24,464 nucleotides of DNA from CAZXCK01 sp964639225 (GTDB taxonomy: Bacteria; Chloroflexota; Anaerolineae; Aggregatilineales; Phototrophicaceae): assembly GCA_964639225.1 (NCBI GenBank), contig CAZXCK010000059.1, positions 1-24,464 on the forward strand, in the 5' to 3' direction. A program made the translations under genes and the position numbers. The notes under the pieces are model-generated. The model saw only the letters and a list, made by a program, of their open reading frames with translations, was not told where the DNA came from and made no database searches. This document shows, piece after piece, positions 7,592-15,151 of the stretch; position 1 is the first letter of the stretch, and the number at the start of each line of letters is the position of its first letter.

Positions 7592-9403
7592 TTAAGTATA
7601 GAGTTGACGGGCGGTGTCAAGGCGGCTGACGCTGTCTTCCAGACCGCCGGGACGGTTGCGCGCCAGCCAGTTCTGGCGATACTGCGCCTCGATGGCGTCC
7701 AGGTCGGTTTTGAGAGTCGTGGCATCGCCCTGACCCAGCAGCAGGAGCGCATGCTTCGCACCGTGCTTCAACATGCGCGCTGCGATGTCGAACTCGCGCT
7801 GGACGAGTTCGCCGTCGGCGCGGGCCATCTGACTCTGCGGCAGGGCCGCCATCACGTCGTCGATGTAGGCGATTGTCTGCTGTAGTTTCTCCGGCAGATC
7901 ATCAGTGGCGCGTTCTTCCATTTTGTCCGGCGTCAGGTGATAGGCCCAGAACAGCAGACTGCCGTTAGGGATCGCCACACTGGTCTGCTGGTAGGCGTTG
8001 CCCAGGTCGTAGGCCAGTTTGCCCATCGTGCCGCTGTCGTCGTGGAAGACGAACGCATCCAGCAGCGCGGCGATGTCGGCATCGACGTTGTGCTCGTATG
8101 ACCAGCTCAGGGCCGCGCCATAGGCGAACCCCAGATAGCTGACCGGCAGCGGTTGCCAGTGACCGCGATCGCCCCAGTCGGTGTTCAGCACACCGATTGC
8201 CCCGTATCTGAGGCCGTTTTCAACCGCATTGCGGATGTTGCCCAGGCAGTTATCGGTGCGCCCGGCGATGGTACACCAACTCGACGTGCCGGGACACACA
8301 TAGAAGGGTACGCCTGAAGCCGCGAACAACGCCGATTTACCGTCGAAGTCGTGGTCAGCCTCGTAGCCCCACTCCAGGGCGACAGTGTCTTTAGGAATCT
8401 CCGGTACCAGTTTCGGATACTGGTTGATGATATCACCCCAGAACTGCATGGTGCGCCCATGTGCTTTGACCAGATCGTAAATCTTCAGCACAAAATCCAG
8501 GTAGACGCGGCCTTTGCCCTGTTTTTCGACCATCTCTTTGCTGAGGCCCATACCCAGGTCGAACGTCTCATCGCAGCCAACGTTAAAATACTGGCTGGTG
8601 AAATTGGGCAACAGCTCGTCGAAGAGTTCACGCATCAATTCAATAGAGCCGGGTACTGCTGGGGACAGGCTGAAGGGCGGCAGGGGCGTTCCCCAGGGAG
8701 AGAGGACTTCGGTCTTCACCTCGGCCAGTTCCAGATAAGGCTCGTGCTCGAACCAGCGGTGCATGTGACCGAAGCTGTTCTGGTTGGGCACGAGGTCGAT
8801 GAAGCGTTCTTTACAATACGCATCCAGTGCCAGGATTTCCTCTGCCGTTATCGGCGAGGCTTTCTCCCACACTTTTTTATGGTTGCGATAGGCGAAAGTG
8901 TGCTCGGTGTAGAGCTGGACTTCGTTGGTCTTCCAGCTTGCCAGCAGGTCGATCAGTTCGTAGAGCGTCGCCATCGTCGGTACTTTGTCGCGGCTGATGT
9001 CCAGCATGACACCGCGCCGGGCAAAGTCCGGCCAGTCCTCGATGCTCAGTTGGGGCAGCTGACGGCCCTGGGTCTGAATCAACTGGATAAGCGTGAGCGC
9101 GCCATAGAAGGCCCCGGCGACGTCCTTACCGGTGATGCGCACACCGCCGTCGTCGATGACCAGGCGATAACCCTCGGCTTTGAGGGGCAGGGCGGTGTCT
9201 ACGGCCAGGGTGATAGCAGCGGGCAGCGCGCCACCGTTGATCTGTAGATCGCTGTGCGGGCTGGCGGCCTGCTGTATGCGCTGCGCAGTGGCGAACAGTT
9301 CTGCTGCGTGCGTTGTCAGTGAGAGATAGCCTTCTTCTGGCAGCGACCATGTGCCGCCAGCCTGTGACAATTGCTTGGGATAGGGCAGTAGCTGGATGCT
9401 CAT
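7592..9403 (-). CDS. GH20 beta-N-acetylhexosaminidase (copy 1)
   Basis: This 603-residue enzyme has the GH20 layout: an N-terminal alpha/beta domain (about 1-120) and a catalytic barrel starting at IEDWPDFARRGVMLDISRDK (121-140). The substrate-assisted Asp-Glu pair is at D278-E279 in NVGCDET, where most family members read GGDE. Later barrel blocks include FWGD near 321, VCPGTSSW near 369-376 and DWGDRGHWQPLP. It should remove terminal beta-linked GlcNAc or GalNAc. No signal peptide is present, so it is probably cytoplasmic. The ATG at 9403 follows TAAGGA, which contains the stop codon of the ROK gene; a frame open to 9532 would invade that gene and is rejected. It is paralogous to the enzyme at 17412-19298. 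Confidence 0.92.
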   Translation of the reverse strand: MSIQLLPYPKQLSQAGGTWSLPEEGYLSLTTHAAELFATAQRIQQAASPHSDLQINGGALPAAITLAVDTALPLKAEGYRLVIDDGGVRITGKDVAGAFYGALTLIQLIQTQGRQLPQLSIEDWPDFARRGVMLDISRDKVPTMATLYELIDLLASWKTNEVQLYTEHTFAYRNHKKVWEKASPITAEEILALDAYCKERFIDLVPNQNSFGHMHRWFEHEPYLELAEVKTEVLSPWGTPLPPFSLSPAVPGSIELMRELFDELLPNFTSQYFNVGCDETFDLGMGLSKEMVEKQGKGRVYLDFVLKIYDLVKAHGRTMQFWGDIINQYPKLVPEIPKDTVALEWGYEADHDFDGKSALFAASGVPFYVCPGTSSWCTIAGRTDNCLGNIRNAVENGLRYGAIGVLNTDWGDRGHWQPLPVSYLGFAYGAALSWSYEHNVDADIAALLDAFVFHDDSGTMGKLAYDLGNAYQQTSVAIPNGSLLFWAYHLTPDKMEERATDDLPEKLQQTIAYIDDVMAALPQSQMARADGELVQREFDIAARMLKHGAKHALLLLGQGDATTLKTDLDAIEAQYRQNWLARNRPGGLEDSVSRLDTARQLYT

Positions 9404-9417
9404 CAATAGGTTCCTTA

Positions 9418-10641
9418 TTAGTCCGTTATAAAAATATGATCCAAGGCCAGGGCAACTGCGCCTTCCATGCCGGCGCGATGCTCGATCTCGGATTTGTGCA
9501 CGATCAGGTCTTTGGTAGAGAGTGGCAGGCAATATTCCAGGATGGTACGATGAATAGAAATGAGAAACTGCGGTCCGATTCGGCTCACGCCGCCGCCGAC
9601 AACGACCAGGCTGGGATTCATGAAGCTGACGAGCGCCGCCAGCATCTTGCCGATGATGTGGCCGGCGTCGATGATGATGTTGTTGGCGACCTTATCGCCG
9701 CGCCCGACGGCTGTGCTCACGTCTTCCGGCAGCAGGACGCCGCCACGCTCCGTCATCAGTTCCAGCAGAATCGGACTCTGACCGGCTCTAGCAGCCTGCA
9801 TAGCCTGTTCGGCGATGGCCGGGCCAGAGGCGAACCGCTCCAGGCAACCGACGTTGCCACAGTGGCAGACTGGGCCTTTGGGGTCAATCGAGACGTGGGC
9901 GATATGACCGGGGTAGCCATGGGTACCGCGATAGATCTCGCCGTTGATAACGATGCCGCAGCCGATCCCTGTGCCGACTTTGACGAACAGGAAATTCTGA
10001 TGATCGCGCCCCATGCCCGCTCGTAATTCGCCCATTGCCATCAGGTTAGCGTCGTTTTCCAGCCGAACTCTGGCCTGTGGGAAGTGGCTGCGAGCGTAGT
10101 CGATCACCGAGAAATTCTCCCAGCCAAGCATATTGGCTGGGCTGAGGATCGCACCGGTGTCTTTTTCCACCGGGGCGGGGACGCCAATACCGATGGCGAG
10201 GACTTTGTCACGCGGTATGTTGTGCTTGTCCAGCAGAGCGGCGACGTGGTCGAAAAGGGATTCCATGATGACTTCGGGCTTATCTCGGCGCAGATGCAGC
10301 GCCTGTTGCCGGCTTTCGATGATGTGGCCCTGGAAATCGGCAACGCAGATGTCGGCGCTGGTTGAGCCGCTGTAGACCCCCACGACATAACCAAAATGTG
10401 GGGTCAGATTCACCAGGCCGGGCCGCCTGCCGCCGGTGGATTCGCCGACCTCTACGCTTTCCAGCATCCCACGCTCCATCAGCGCGTTGATGATCTGCGT
10501 GATTTTGGATAGCGAATGTCCCAGCAGATCGACAAGTTGGCTGCGGGTAAGCGGACCCTTACGACGCACATAAACGAGCGTCTCGACTTCCAATGGGTCT
10601 AGATTGGCTACCGCCGTATTACTGTTAACTGTCAGGGGCAT
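9418..10641 (-). CDS. ROK-family transcriptional regulator (NagC/XylR type)
   Basis: A 407-residue ROK protein with an N-terminal winged helix-turn-helix (about 15-65, with GPLTRSQLVDLLGHSLSKIT as recognition region) and a sugar-kinase-like domain (about 85-400). Visible motifs are ENDAN (195-199), VGTGIGCGI (222-230) and the zinc motif C259-H-C-G-x2-G-C266-L-E. It should repress or activate the adjacent genes in response to an amino sugar or its phosphate. The usual GE(I/L)GH sugar-binding block reads GHIAH (245-249), so the sugar-contacting Glu is a His. It is the first gene of the minus-strand operon and divergent from the transporter, the classic arrangement for a local regulator of both. 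Confidence 0.93.
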   Translation of the reverse strand: MPLTVNSNTAVANLDPLEVETLVYVRRKGPLTRSQLVDLLGHSLSKITQIINALMERGMLESVEVGESTGGRRPGLVNLTPHFGYVVGVYSGSTSADICVADFQGHIIESRQQALHLRRDKPEVIMESLFDHVAALLDKHNIPRDKVLAIGIGVPAPVEKDTGAILSPANMLGWENFSVIDYARSHFPQARVRLENDANLMAMGELRAGMGRDHQNFLFVKVGTGIGCGIVINGEIYRGTHGYPGHIAHVSIDPKGPVCHCGNVGCLERFASGPAIAEQAMQAARAGQSPILLELMTERGGVLLPEDVSTAVGRGDKVANNIIIDAGHIIGKMLAALVSFMNPSLVVVGGGVSRIGPQFLISIHRTILEYCLPLSTKDLIVHKSEIEHRAGMEGAVALALDHIFITD

Positions 10642-10659
10642 TTTTCCGCTTTCAGGTTT

Positions 10660-10689
10660 ATTTTATGAGTAATGGTGGCTGACTGGCAA
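10660..10689 (-). promoter_or_regulatory. Candidate promoter of the ROK-led operon
   Basis: Read on the minus strand, TTGCCA (10684-10689) and TAAAAT (10660-10665) are separated by 18 bp and each matches the sigma-70 consensus at five of six bases. Transcription would start about 10 nt before the ROK start codon, giving a very short leader. The -35 box overlaps the left copy of an 11-bp inverted repeat, which suits repression. This is a sequence match only. Confidence 0.45.
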
Positions 10690-10716
10690 CTTTTACGTTG
10701 AGTGCGATGTGATAGA

Positions 10717-10727
10717 TTCGTTGCGAA
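10717..10727. promoter_or_regulatory. TTCG-TTG-CGAA dyad, candidate ROK operator
   Basis: A small perfect dyad, TTCG-N3-CGAA, lies between the two divergent promoters. NagC and Mlc, ROK regulators of E. coli, bind operators whose core is of the TTYGC...GCRAA kind, so this core is a possible site for the adjacent ROK protein. It is short, and the flanks do not continue the symmetry, so it may be chance. Confidence 0.3.
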
Positions 10728-10764
10728 CAGTCAGGTTTTTATATATTTTGTCAGAAGTTCAAGT

Positions 10765-10785
10765 TTGACACAATAAGTGTGTTAA
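10765..10785. promoter_or_regulatory. Palindromic operator candidate inside the transporter promoter
   Basis: TTGACACA (10765-10772) and TGTGTTAA (10778-10785) form an inverted repeat matching at seven of eight positions, with a 5-bp centre. It covers the -35 box and most of the spacer, so a protein bound here would block RNA polymerase. The adjacent ROK protein is the obvious candidate, but another regulator is possible. Confidence 0.5.
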
Positions 10786-10793
10786 GCTATTAT
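10765..10793 (+). promoter_or_regulatory. Strong sigma-70-type promoter of the transporter operon
   Basis: TTGACA (10765-10770) is a perfect -35 box. With a 17-bp spacer it is followed by TATTAT (10788-10793), five of six matches to TATAAT. It points at the binding-protein gene, leaving a leader of about 50 nt that ends in an AGGAGG ribosome site. This is the best promoter in the window. Confidence 0.75.
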
Positions 10794-10852
10794 AAAAGTT
10801 GCCGTAAGAAATTGTCAAGCGGTGTATTAGCCCATTGTAGGAGGCATATTTA

Positions 10853-12595
10853 ATGCAAAAAAGAATAACTTTATTGGTCGCGCTTGTGTTTCTTCTCAGT
10901 TTTTTCTCTTTCGGGATGGTCGGCGCTCAGGATGATAGCCCGGCTGTTTTCGCTGGTGGCTGGCCTTATCAGCTCCCCCCGGATGGTCACTTCAACACCT
11001 ACGCTACCGGAGCCATTAACCTGGGCATCTACATCGACCTGATGCTGCCGCCGCTGGCCATCTATATCTGGAGTGAAGGTATCTACGAGCCTGGAATCGC
11101 GGAGAGCTTCGGTTTCGATGACGATGGCAACTACATCGTGACACTCGTGGACGGCGTTACCTGGAGTGATGGAACCCCGGTGACCTCGGCGGACCTGGTG
11201 GCGACCTTCAACACCGGTTACCTGATCAGTTGGAGCGTCTGGCAGAACCTGGAAGGCGTCGAGGTTGTAGACGACCTGACTGTGAAGTTCCTGATCCGTG
11301 ATGGTTCGCCGCTGGTTGAGCGCCGTATTCTGGTGGAAAGCCTGCGTCCGGCCAGCGTTTTTGGTGAATTTGGTGAGCGCGCCGGTGAACTCATCGAGGC
11401 GGGCGTGGTTTCTGGCGATGATGCTTTCGCTGAGCTGCTGGGTGAACTGACCGACTTCCGTCCGGCGGACTTCGTTGCCGCTGGTCCGTACATCCTGCTC
11501 GACGAGAACATCAGCGATGCTCGCGTGACCCTCGTCAAGAACGATGGTGGCCTGAACGTTGATGTGGTGCAGTTCGACGAAGTCATCCTGTGGAATGGTG
11601 AGACCGAAGCTGCGACACCGCTCGTTTCGAGTGGTGAAATGCACTACGGGACTTACGGCTTCCCGCCGGCGACAGAAGCCTCCTTCGTCAATGCTGGCAT
11701 CGACATCATCCGCGGTCCCGGCTACAGTGGCCCGGCCCTGTACGTGAACCACAGCGTCGCCCCGTTGGACATGATCGAAGTCCGCCAGGCGATGGCTTAC
11801 GCCATTGACCGTGAAGAGAACGGTTTCGTCAGCCTGGCCGAATCGGGTATCGCTAACGACTGCATGTGTGGTTTCAGCGACAATCTGGTGCCGGTGTGGC
11901 TGTCCGACGAGACCCAGGCTGCGCTGAACTACTACGATCTGGACTTTGAGATGGCCGAAGAACTGCTGGAAGGCGTGGGCTTCAGCCGTAACGCCAATGG
12001 CATCTGGGCCGACGCTGACGGCAACACGCTGTCCTTCGAGCTGATCTTCCCGGCGGAATTCCTGGACTGGGCCGCCGCTGCCGAGAATGTCACTGCGCAG
12101 TTGAACGCCTTCGGCTTCGACATCACGGCGCGCGGTGTGCAGTTCCAGCAGCAGCAGCAGGAAGTTTACGACAGCAACTTCCAACTTGCGATCCGCAACT
12201 GGGGTATCGGTAGCCCGTTCCCGGGTGAGAGCTTCCTGCAGCCCTACAACCGTTACAACGGCCAGGGTGAGCTGGCGGGCGAGGGTATCGGCGGCGGTAT
12301 GCGCTTCGATGTTGATGTGACTTACAGCGGCGGTGCGCTCAACGTTCTCGATGCTGCCTACGCTTCCAGCGAAGGCACCGACCTGGACGCCCAGCGTGAA
12401 CTGGTGGAAGCCCTTGCGCTGTCCTTCAATGAGCTGCTGCCAGCCATCCCGCTGTGGGAGCGTTATGGCAACAACCCGCTCAACCGTAGCTTCGTGGACG
12501 TTCCGGCAGGTGATGATACCATCTATCTGAATACTGGTGCGGACCACTTCATGCCCTATCTTATCCTGACCGGACAGGCGGGGCCGACTTCCTAA
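10853..12595 (+). CDS. ABC transporter substrate-binding protein, family 5 (peptide/oligosaccharide)
   Basis: A 580-residue extracytoplasmic solute-binding protein of the DppA/OppA family (SBP_bac_5). A signal peptide is clear: KR near the N terminus, a hydrophobic core at about 6-22, and a probable cleavage after VGA before QDDS. There is no lipobox cysteine, so it is not an obvious lipoprotein. Family blocks include an early YEPGIAESF-like region, VTWSDGTPVTSADLVATF near 103-120, and VRQAMAYAIDRE near 308-319. AGGAGG lies just before the ATG. It heads the transporter operon and is divergent from the ROK gene. Family members bind peptides, nickel or, in several thermophiles and Chloroflexota, oligosaccharides; the neighbours point to muropeptides or GlcNAc-containing oligosaccharides. 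Confidence 0.93.
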   Translation: MQKRITLLVALVFLLSFFSFGMVGAQDDSPAVFAGGWPYQLPPDGHFNTYATGAINLGIYIDLMLPPLAIYIWSEGIYEPGIAESFGFDDDGNYIVTLVDGVTWSDGTPVTSADLVATFNTGYLISWSVWQNLEGVEVVDDLTVKFLIRDGSPLVERRILVESLRPASVFGEFGERAGELIEAGVVSGDDAFAELLGELTDFRPADFVAAGPYILLDENISDARVTLVKNDGGLNVDVVQFDEVILWNGETEAATPLVSSGEMHYGTYGFPPATEASFVNAGIDIIRGPGYSGPALYVNHSVAPLDMIEVRQAMAYAIDREENGFVSLAESGIANDCMCGFSDNLVPVWLSDETQAALNYYDLDFEMAEELLEGVGFSRNANGIWADADGNTLSFELIFPAEFLDWAAAAENVTAQLNAFGFDITARGVQFQQQQQEVYDSNFQLAIRNWGIGSPFPGESFLQPYNRYNGQGELAGEGIGGGMRFDVDVTYSGGALNVLDAAYASSEGTDLDAQRELVEALALSFNELLPAIPLWERYGNNPLNRSFVDVPAGDDTIYLNTGADHFMPYLILTGQAGPTS

Positions 12596-12615
12596 ACTAA
12601 CATCTGGTGATTTTC

Positions 12616-12655
12616 GGGGGAAGGTTGAGCGGTTTTTCAGGCTCAGCCTTTCCCC
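12616..12655 (+). terminator. Stem-loop after the binding-protein gene (attenuator or mRNA stabiliser)
   Basis: A 15-bp stem pairs 12616-12630 with 12641-12655, including two G-U pairs, around a 10-base loop. It is followed by GGCTTGCTTTTG, a poor U-tract. It starts 20 nt after the binding-protein stop codon and lies before the permease genes. Such hairpins usually let the binding protein be made in excess over the membrane parts, either by partial termination or by protecting the 3' end of the shorter transcript. Confidence 0.65.
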
Positions 12656-12797
12656 GGCTTGCTTTTGCAGCGTGAAGTAGTAGGGCCAACATGCCAGCAC
12701 TTTATGGCTTGCATACCTCGTTGCCCTTCAGTCGGGGTATGTCAGTCACCCGCCAGACCCTACCTATGTGAAATAGTGTTTCAGGAAAAACCTGCTG

Positions 12798-13889
12798 ATG
12801 GCAATACAAACCCCGCCAATTGATGGCACGACACTCAAAAAACCTGAATCCCGATTAATCCTTATTTTGCAGCGCGTGTGGGCCGATTACACCGTCCGCA
12901 CGCTGCTTCAGTCCGTTGTTACCATCTGGGCGGTGATTACGTTTATTTTCTTTTTGGTGCGTCTGATGCCGGGAAACCCGGTAGACGTATATATTGATTA
13001 CCTCATCAATCTGGAAAACCTGAGTTATGCTGAAGCCCGTGCGCGGGCGGCCTCGCAGTTCCGTTTTGACCCGGATGCGAACGTCATTAGCCAGTACCTT
13101 GAGTATATGGGGCAGCTCGTTCGTGGCGATTTGGGCGAGTCGATTACCTCGACCGGTACGAAAGTGATGGATCAGATTCTGCGTTATCTGCCCTGGACGC
13201 TGTTTGCCGTTGGGCTGGGCCTGCTGGTGAGCTTCGTGCTGGGCGTGATCCTGGGTATCATCATGGCCTATTATCGCAATTCCCCGCTGGATATGATCCT
13301 GTCGCTGTTTTCCTCTATTCTGAGTGCGGTCCCGAATTATATCTGGGGTTTGCTGATCCTGATCGTCTTTGGTGTGCAGTTTCAGTGGTTTTCCGTAGGC
13401 GCACTGCGCGGAACTTATACGCCTGGATTAACGCCCGGATTCAACCTGCCGTTTATCCTCAGTGTACTGCAACATGCCTTCCTGCCAATTGTGGTGTACG
13501 TCACCGGTTCGCTGGGGACGTGGGTGCTGACGATGCGCAACAGCACCATCAGCGTGCTGGGCGAGGACTACGTCAATGTGGCACGGGCACGCGGCCTGAC
13601 TCAGGGACGCATCGTGACGGCCTATGTGGGCCGCAACGCCTCGCTGCCGATGTTTACGCTGCTGGCAATCAACATTGGCTTTATCATCGGCGGCAGCGTC
13701 ATCATCGAGGAACTGTTCGTCTATAAGGGGCTGGGTAGCTTCCTGTTCTGGTCCATCACCCAGCGCGATTACACCTCGATGCAGGGCGTGCTCCTGGTGA
13801 TCGTCATCTCGGTGGTGTTCTCTAACTTACTGGCTGACCTGCTCTACAGCCGACTTGATCCGCGTGTCCGTGTAGGGGAAAGTAAGTAG
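12798..13889 (+). CDS. ABC transporter permease, DppB type
   Basis: A 363-residue integral membrane protein of the DppB/OppB family (BPD_transp_1). A first membrane segment at about 38-56 ends in FFLVRLMPGNPVD, the classic DppB signature, and GQLVRGDLGES follows near 108-118. A cluster of membrane segments comes next. The cytoplasmic EAA loop, which docks with the ATPase, reads DYVNVARARGLTQGRI. With the next permease it forms the translocation channel. The ATG is preceded by AGGA inside a small CAGG-AAAAA-CCTG hairpin (12782-12794) that might temper translation. It follows the binding-protein gene after 202 bp containing the stem-loop, and its stop is 7 nt before the next permease. Confidence 0.94.
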   Translation: MAIQTPPIDGTTLKKPESRLILILQRVWADYTVRTLLQSVVTIWAVITFIFFLVRLMPGNPVDVYIDYLINLENLSYAEARARAASQFRFDPDANVISQYLEYMGQLVRGDLGESITSTGTKVMDQILRYLPWTLFAVGLGLLVSFVLGVILGIIMAYYRNSPLDMILSLFSSILSAVPNYIWGLLILIVFGVQFQWFSVGALRGTYTPGLTPGFNLPFILSVLQHAFLPIVVYVTGSLGTWVLTMRNSTISVLGEDYVNVARARGLTQGRIVTAYVGRNASLPMFTLLAINIGFIIGGSVIIEELFVYKGLGSFLFWSITQRDYTSMQGVLLVIVISVVFSNLLADLLYSRLDPRVRVGESK

Positions 13890-13896
13890 TCAAGCC

Positions 13897-15132
13897 ATGA
13901 TGGATAAACTGACTGACCTGCCGATTCTGGGTGGGTTAATTACGTCGCTCCAGGTGTTTTTTAAGGCCCTGAGACGTAACCGCGCCGGAATGGTCGGCTT
14001 TATCGGGCTGATGTTCTATTTACTGCTGACAATCTTTGGACCGATGCTGGTGGAGTTCGACAGCGAGTCCAAACTGGACCAGATCGCCGCGCCGCCAGGA
14101 TCGCGTCAGCAACTGCTTGTCCGCGAAGAGAACGTGGATCGTTTCCGTACCTTCGAGGATATGGAAGGCTACAGGCTGGGCGTGGTGGATCGTACCGGTG
14201 GAGCACGGATGATTACCGATTACACGGAGCAGCAGGAACCGGAATTCGAGGTTGTCGAATATCGTTTCAGCTCCGGGCGTGGCATCGTACAGGCGCTGGA
14301 AGGTCTGAGTGCCGGTGAAGTGGACGCTCTCATCATCTTCTCGCAGACGGTGAACCGCCAGATCACAGAAAACAGAGACCTGGATCAGGCGGCGGATTTC
14401 GCCGATCTCGTCGTCTCGAATCCCAGTTTCGGCCCGGCGCACATTCTGGGGACCGACACGCAGGGGCGCGACATCTTCAGCCACATCGTCAACGGTGGCG
14501 CGTCGCTGATCTTTGTCGCTGTTCTGGCGGGGTTCTTCTCCACGATGATTGCGGCGGTGTTGGGGTCGATCGCGGCACTGGCGGGCGGTGTTCTGGATCG
14601 TGTGCTGGTTAGTGCGGCAAACTTCGTGCTGACGATCCCGCAGTTCCCTTTGCTGGTGGTGCTGGCGCTGCTTATCGGGCCGCAGCTCAATAACCCGATT
14701 CTGCTGGCGGCGTTGATCGCTGGTTTAAGCTGGCCGGTGCTGATGCGCGCTATCCGCGCTCAGGTGCTCAGCCTGCGCGAACGTGAGTTCGTCGAGGCTG
14801 CGCAGTCCCTGGGCCTGGGCCTGCCGCATGTCATCCTGCGCGAGATTCTGCCAAACATGATGAGCTTCGTGGCCATCAACTATATCTTCGCGGTCACCAG
14901 TGCCATGTACCAGCAGGTTGGCCTGATTTTCCTGGGAATGGCCCCCATCAACGACTATACCTGGGGGGTGATGCTATTCTTTGGGCGCACACGCGGTACG
15001 ATGTTCAGCCCGGACAGCATCAGCATGGTGCTGTCGCCGGTGATCGCCATTGCACTGTTCCAGATCAGCATGGTGCTGTTCGCCCGCGCTCTGGAAGAGA
15101 TGTTCGACCCGCGCCTGCGCACTTCTTCATAA
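13897..15132 (+). CDS. ABC transporter permease, DppC type, with extracytoplasmic insert
   Basis: A 411-residue DppC/OppC-type permease. The first membrane segment is at about 31-52, the family motif LGTDTQGRD at 184-192, and the EAA loop REFVEAAQSLGLGLPHVILR near 297-316, with further membrane segments between and after. The loop between the first segment and LGTD is usually about 30-50 residues but here spans about 53-183. It includes a soluble stretch with GYRLGVVDRTGG (91-102) and ALEGLSAGEVDALII (133-147), patterns typical of one lobe of a periplasmic binding-protein domain. The insert would lie outside the cytoplasm, next to the docking site of the binding protein. The gene starts ATGATG; either codon could be used. 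Confidence 0.92.
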   Translation: MMDKLTDLPILGGLITSLQVFFKALRRNRAGMVGFIGLMFYLLLTIFGPMLVEFDSESKLDQIAAPPGSRQQLLVREENVDRFRTFEDMEGYRLGVVDRTGGARMITDYTEQQEPEFEVVEYRFSSGRGIVQALEGLSAGEVDALIIFSQTVNRQITENRDLDQAADFADLVVSNPSFGPAHILGTDTQGRDIFSHIVNGGASLIFVAVLAGFFSTMIAAVLGSIAALAGGVLDRVLVSAANFVLTIPQFPLLVVLALLIGPQLNNPILLAALIAGLSWPVLMRAIRAQVLSLREREFVEAAQSLGLGLPHVILREILPNMMSFVAINYIFAVTSAMYQQVGLIFLGMAPINDYTWGVMLFFGRTRGTMFSPDSISMVLSPVIAIALFQISMVLFARALEEMFDPRLRTSS

Positions 15133-15151
15133 TTTATGGGGCTGATTCTTG

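Larger units (their letters stand above)
10685..10803. repeat. Paired 11-bp inverted repeat flanking the divergent promoters
   Basis: GGCAACTTTTA at 10685-10695 is exactly repeated in inverted orientation as TAAAAGTTGCC at 10793-10803. The left copy overlaps the candidate -35 box of the ROK operon. The right copy starts at the last base of the -10 box of the transporter promoter and covers its likely start point. Centre-to-centre spacing is 108 bp, close to a whole number of helical turns. The layout suggests two sites for one dimeric regulator that could loop the DNA and control both operons. Confidence 0.5.

Noticed and set aside
10871..12700. A 609-codon open frame on the minus strand opposite the binding-protein gene
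   Set aside because: It is antisense to a clear family-5 binding protein with signal peptide, promoter and ribosome site. Its residues are shadow-like with no family motif.
12712..12740. Second small inverted repeat (CATACC ... GGTATG) before the first permease
   Set aside because: Six base pairs with a long loop and no adjoining signal; too weak to call a regulatory element.
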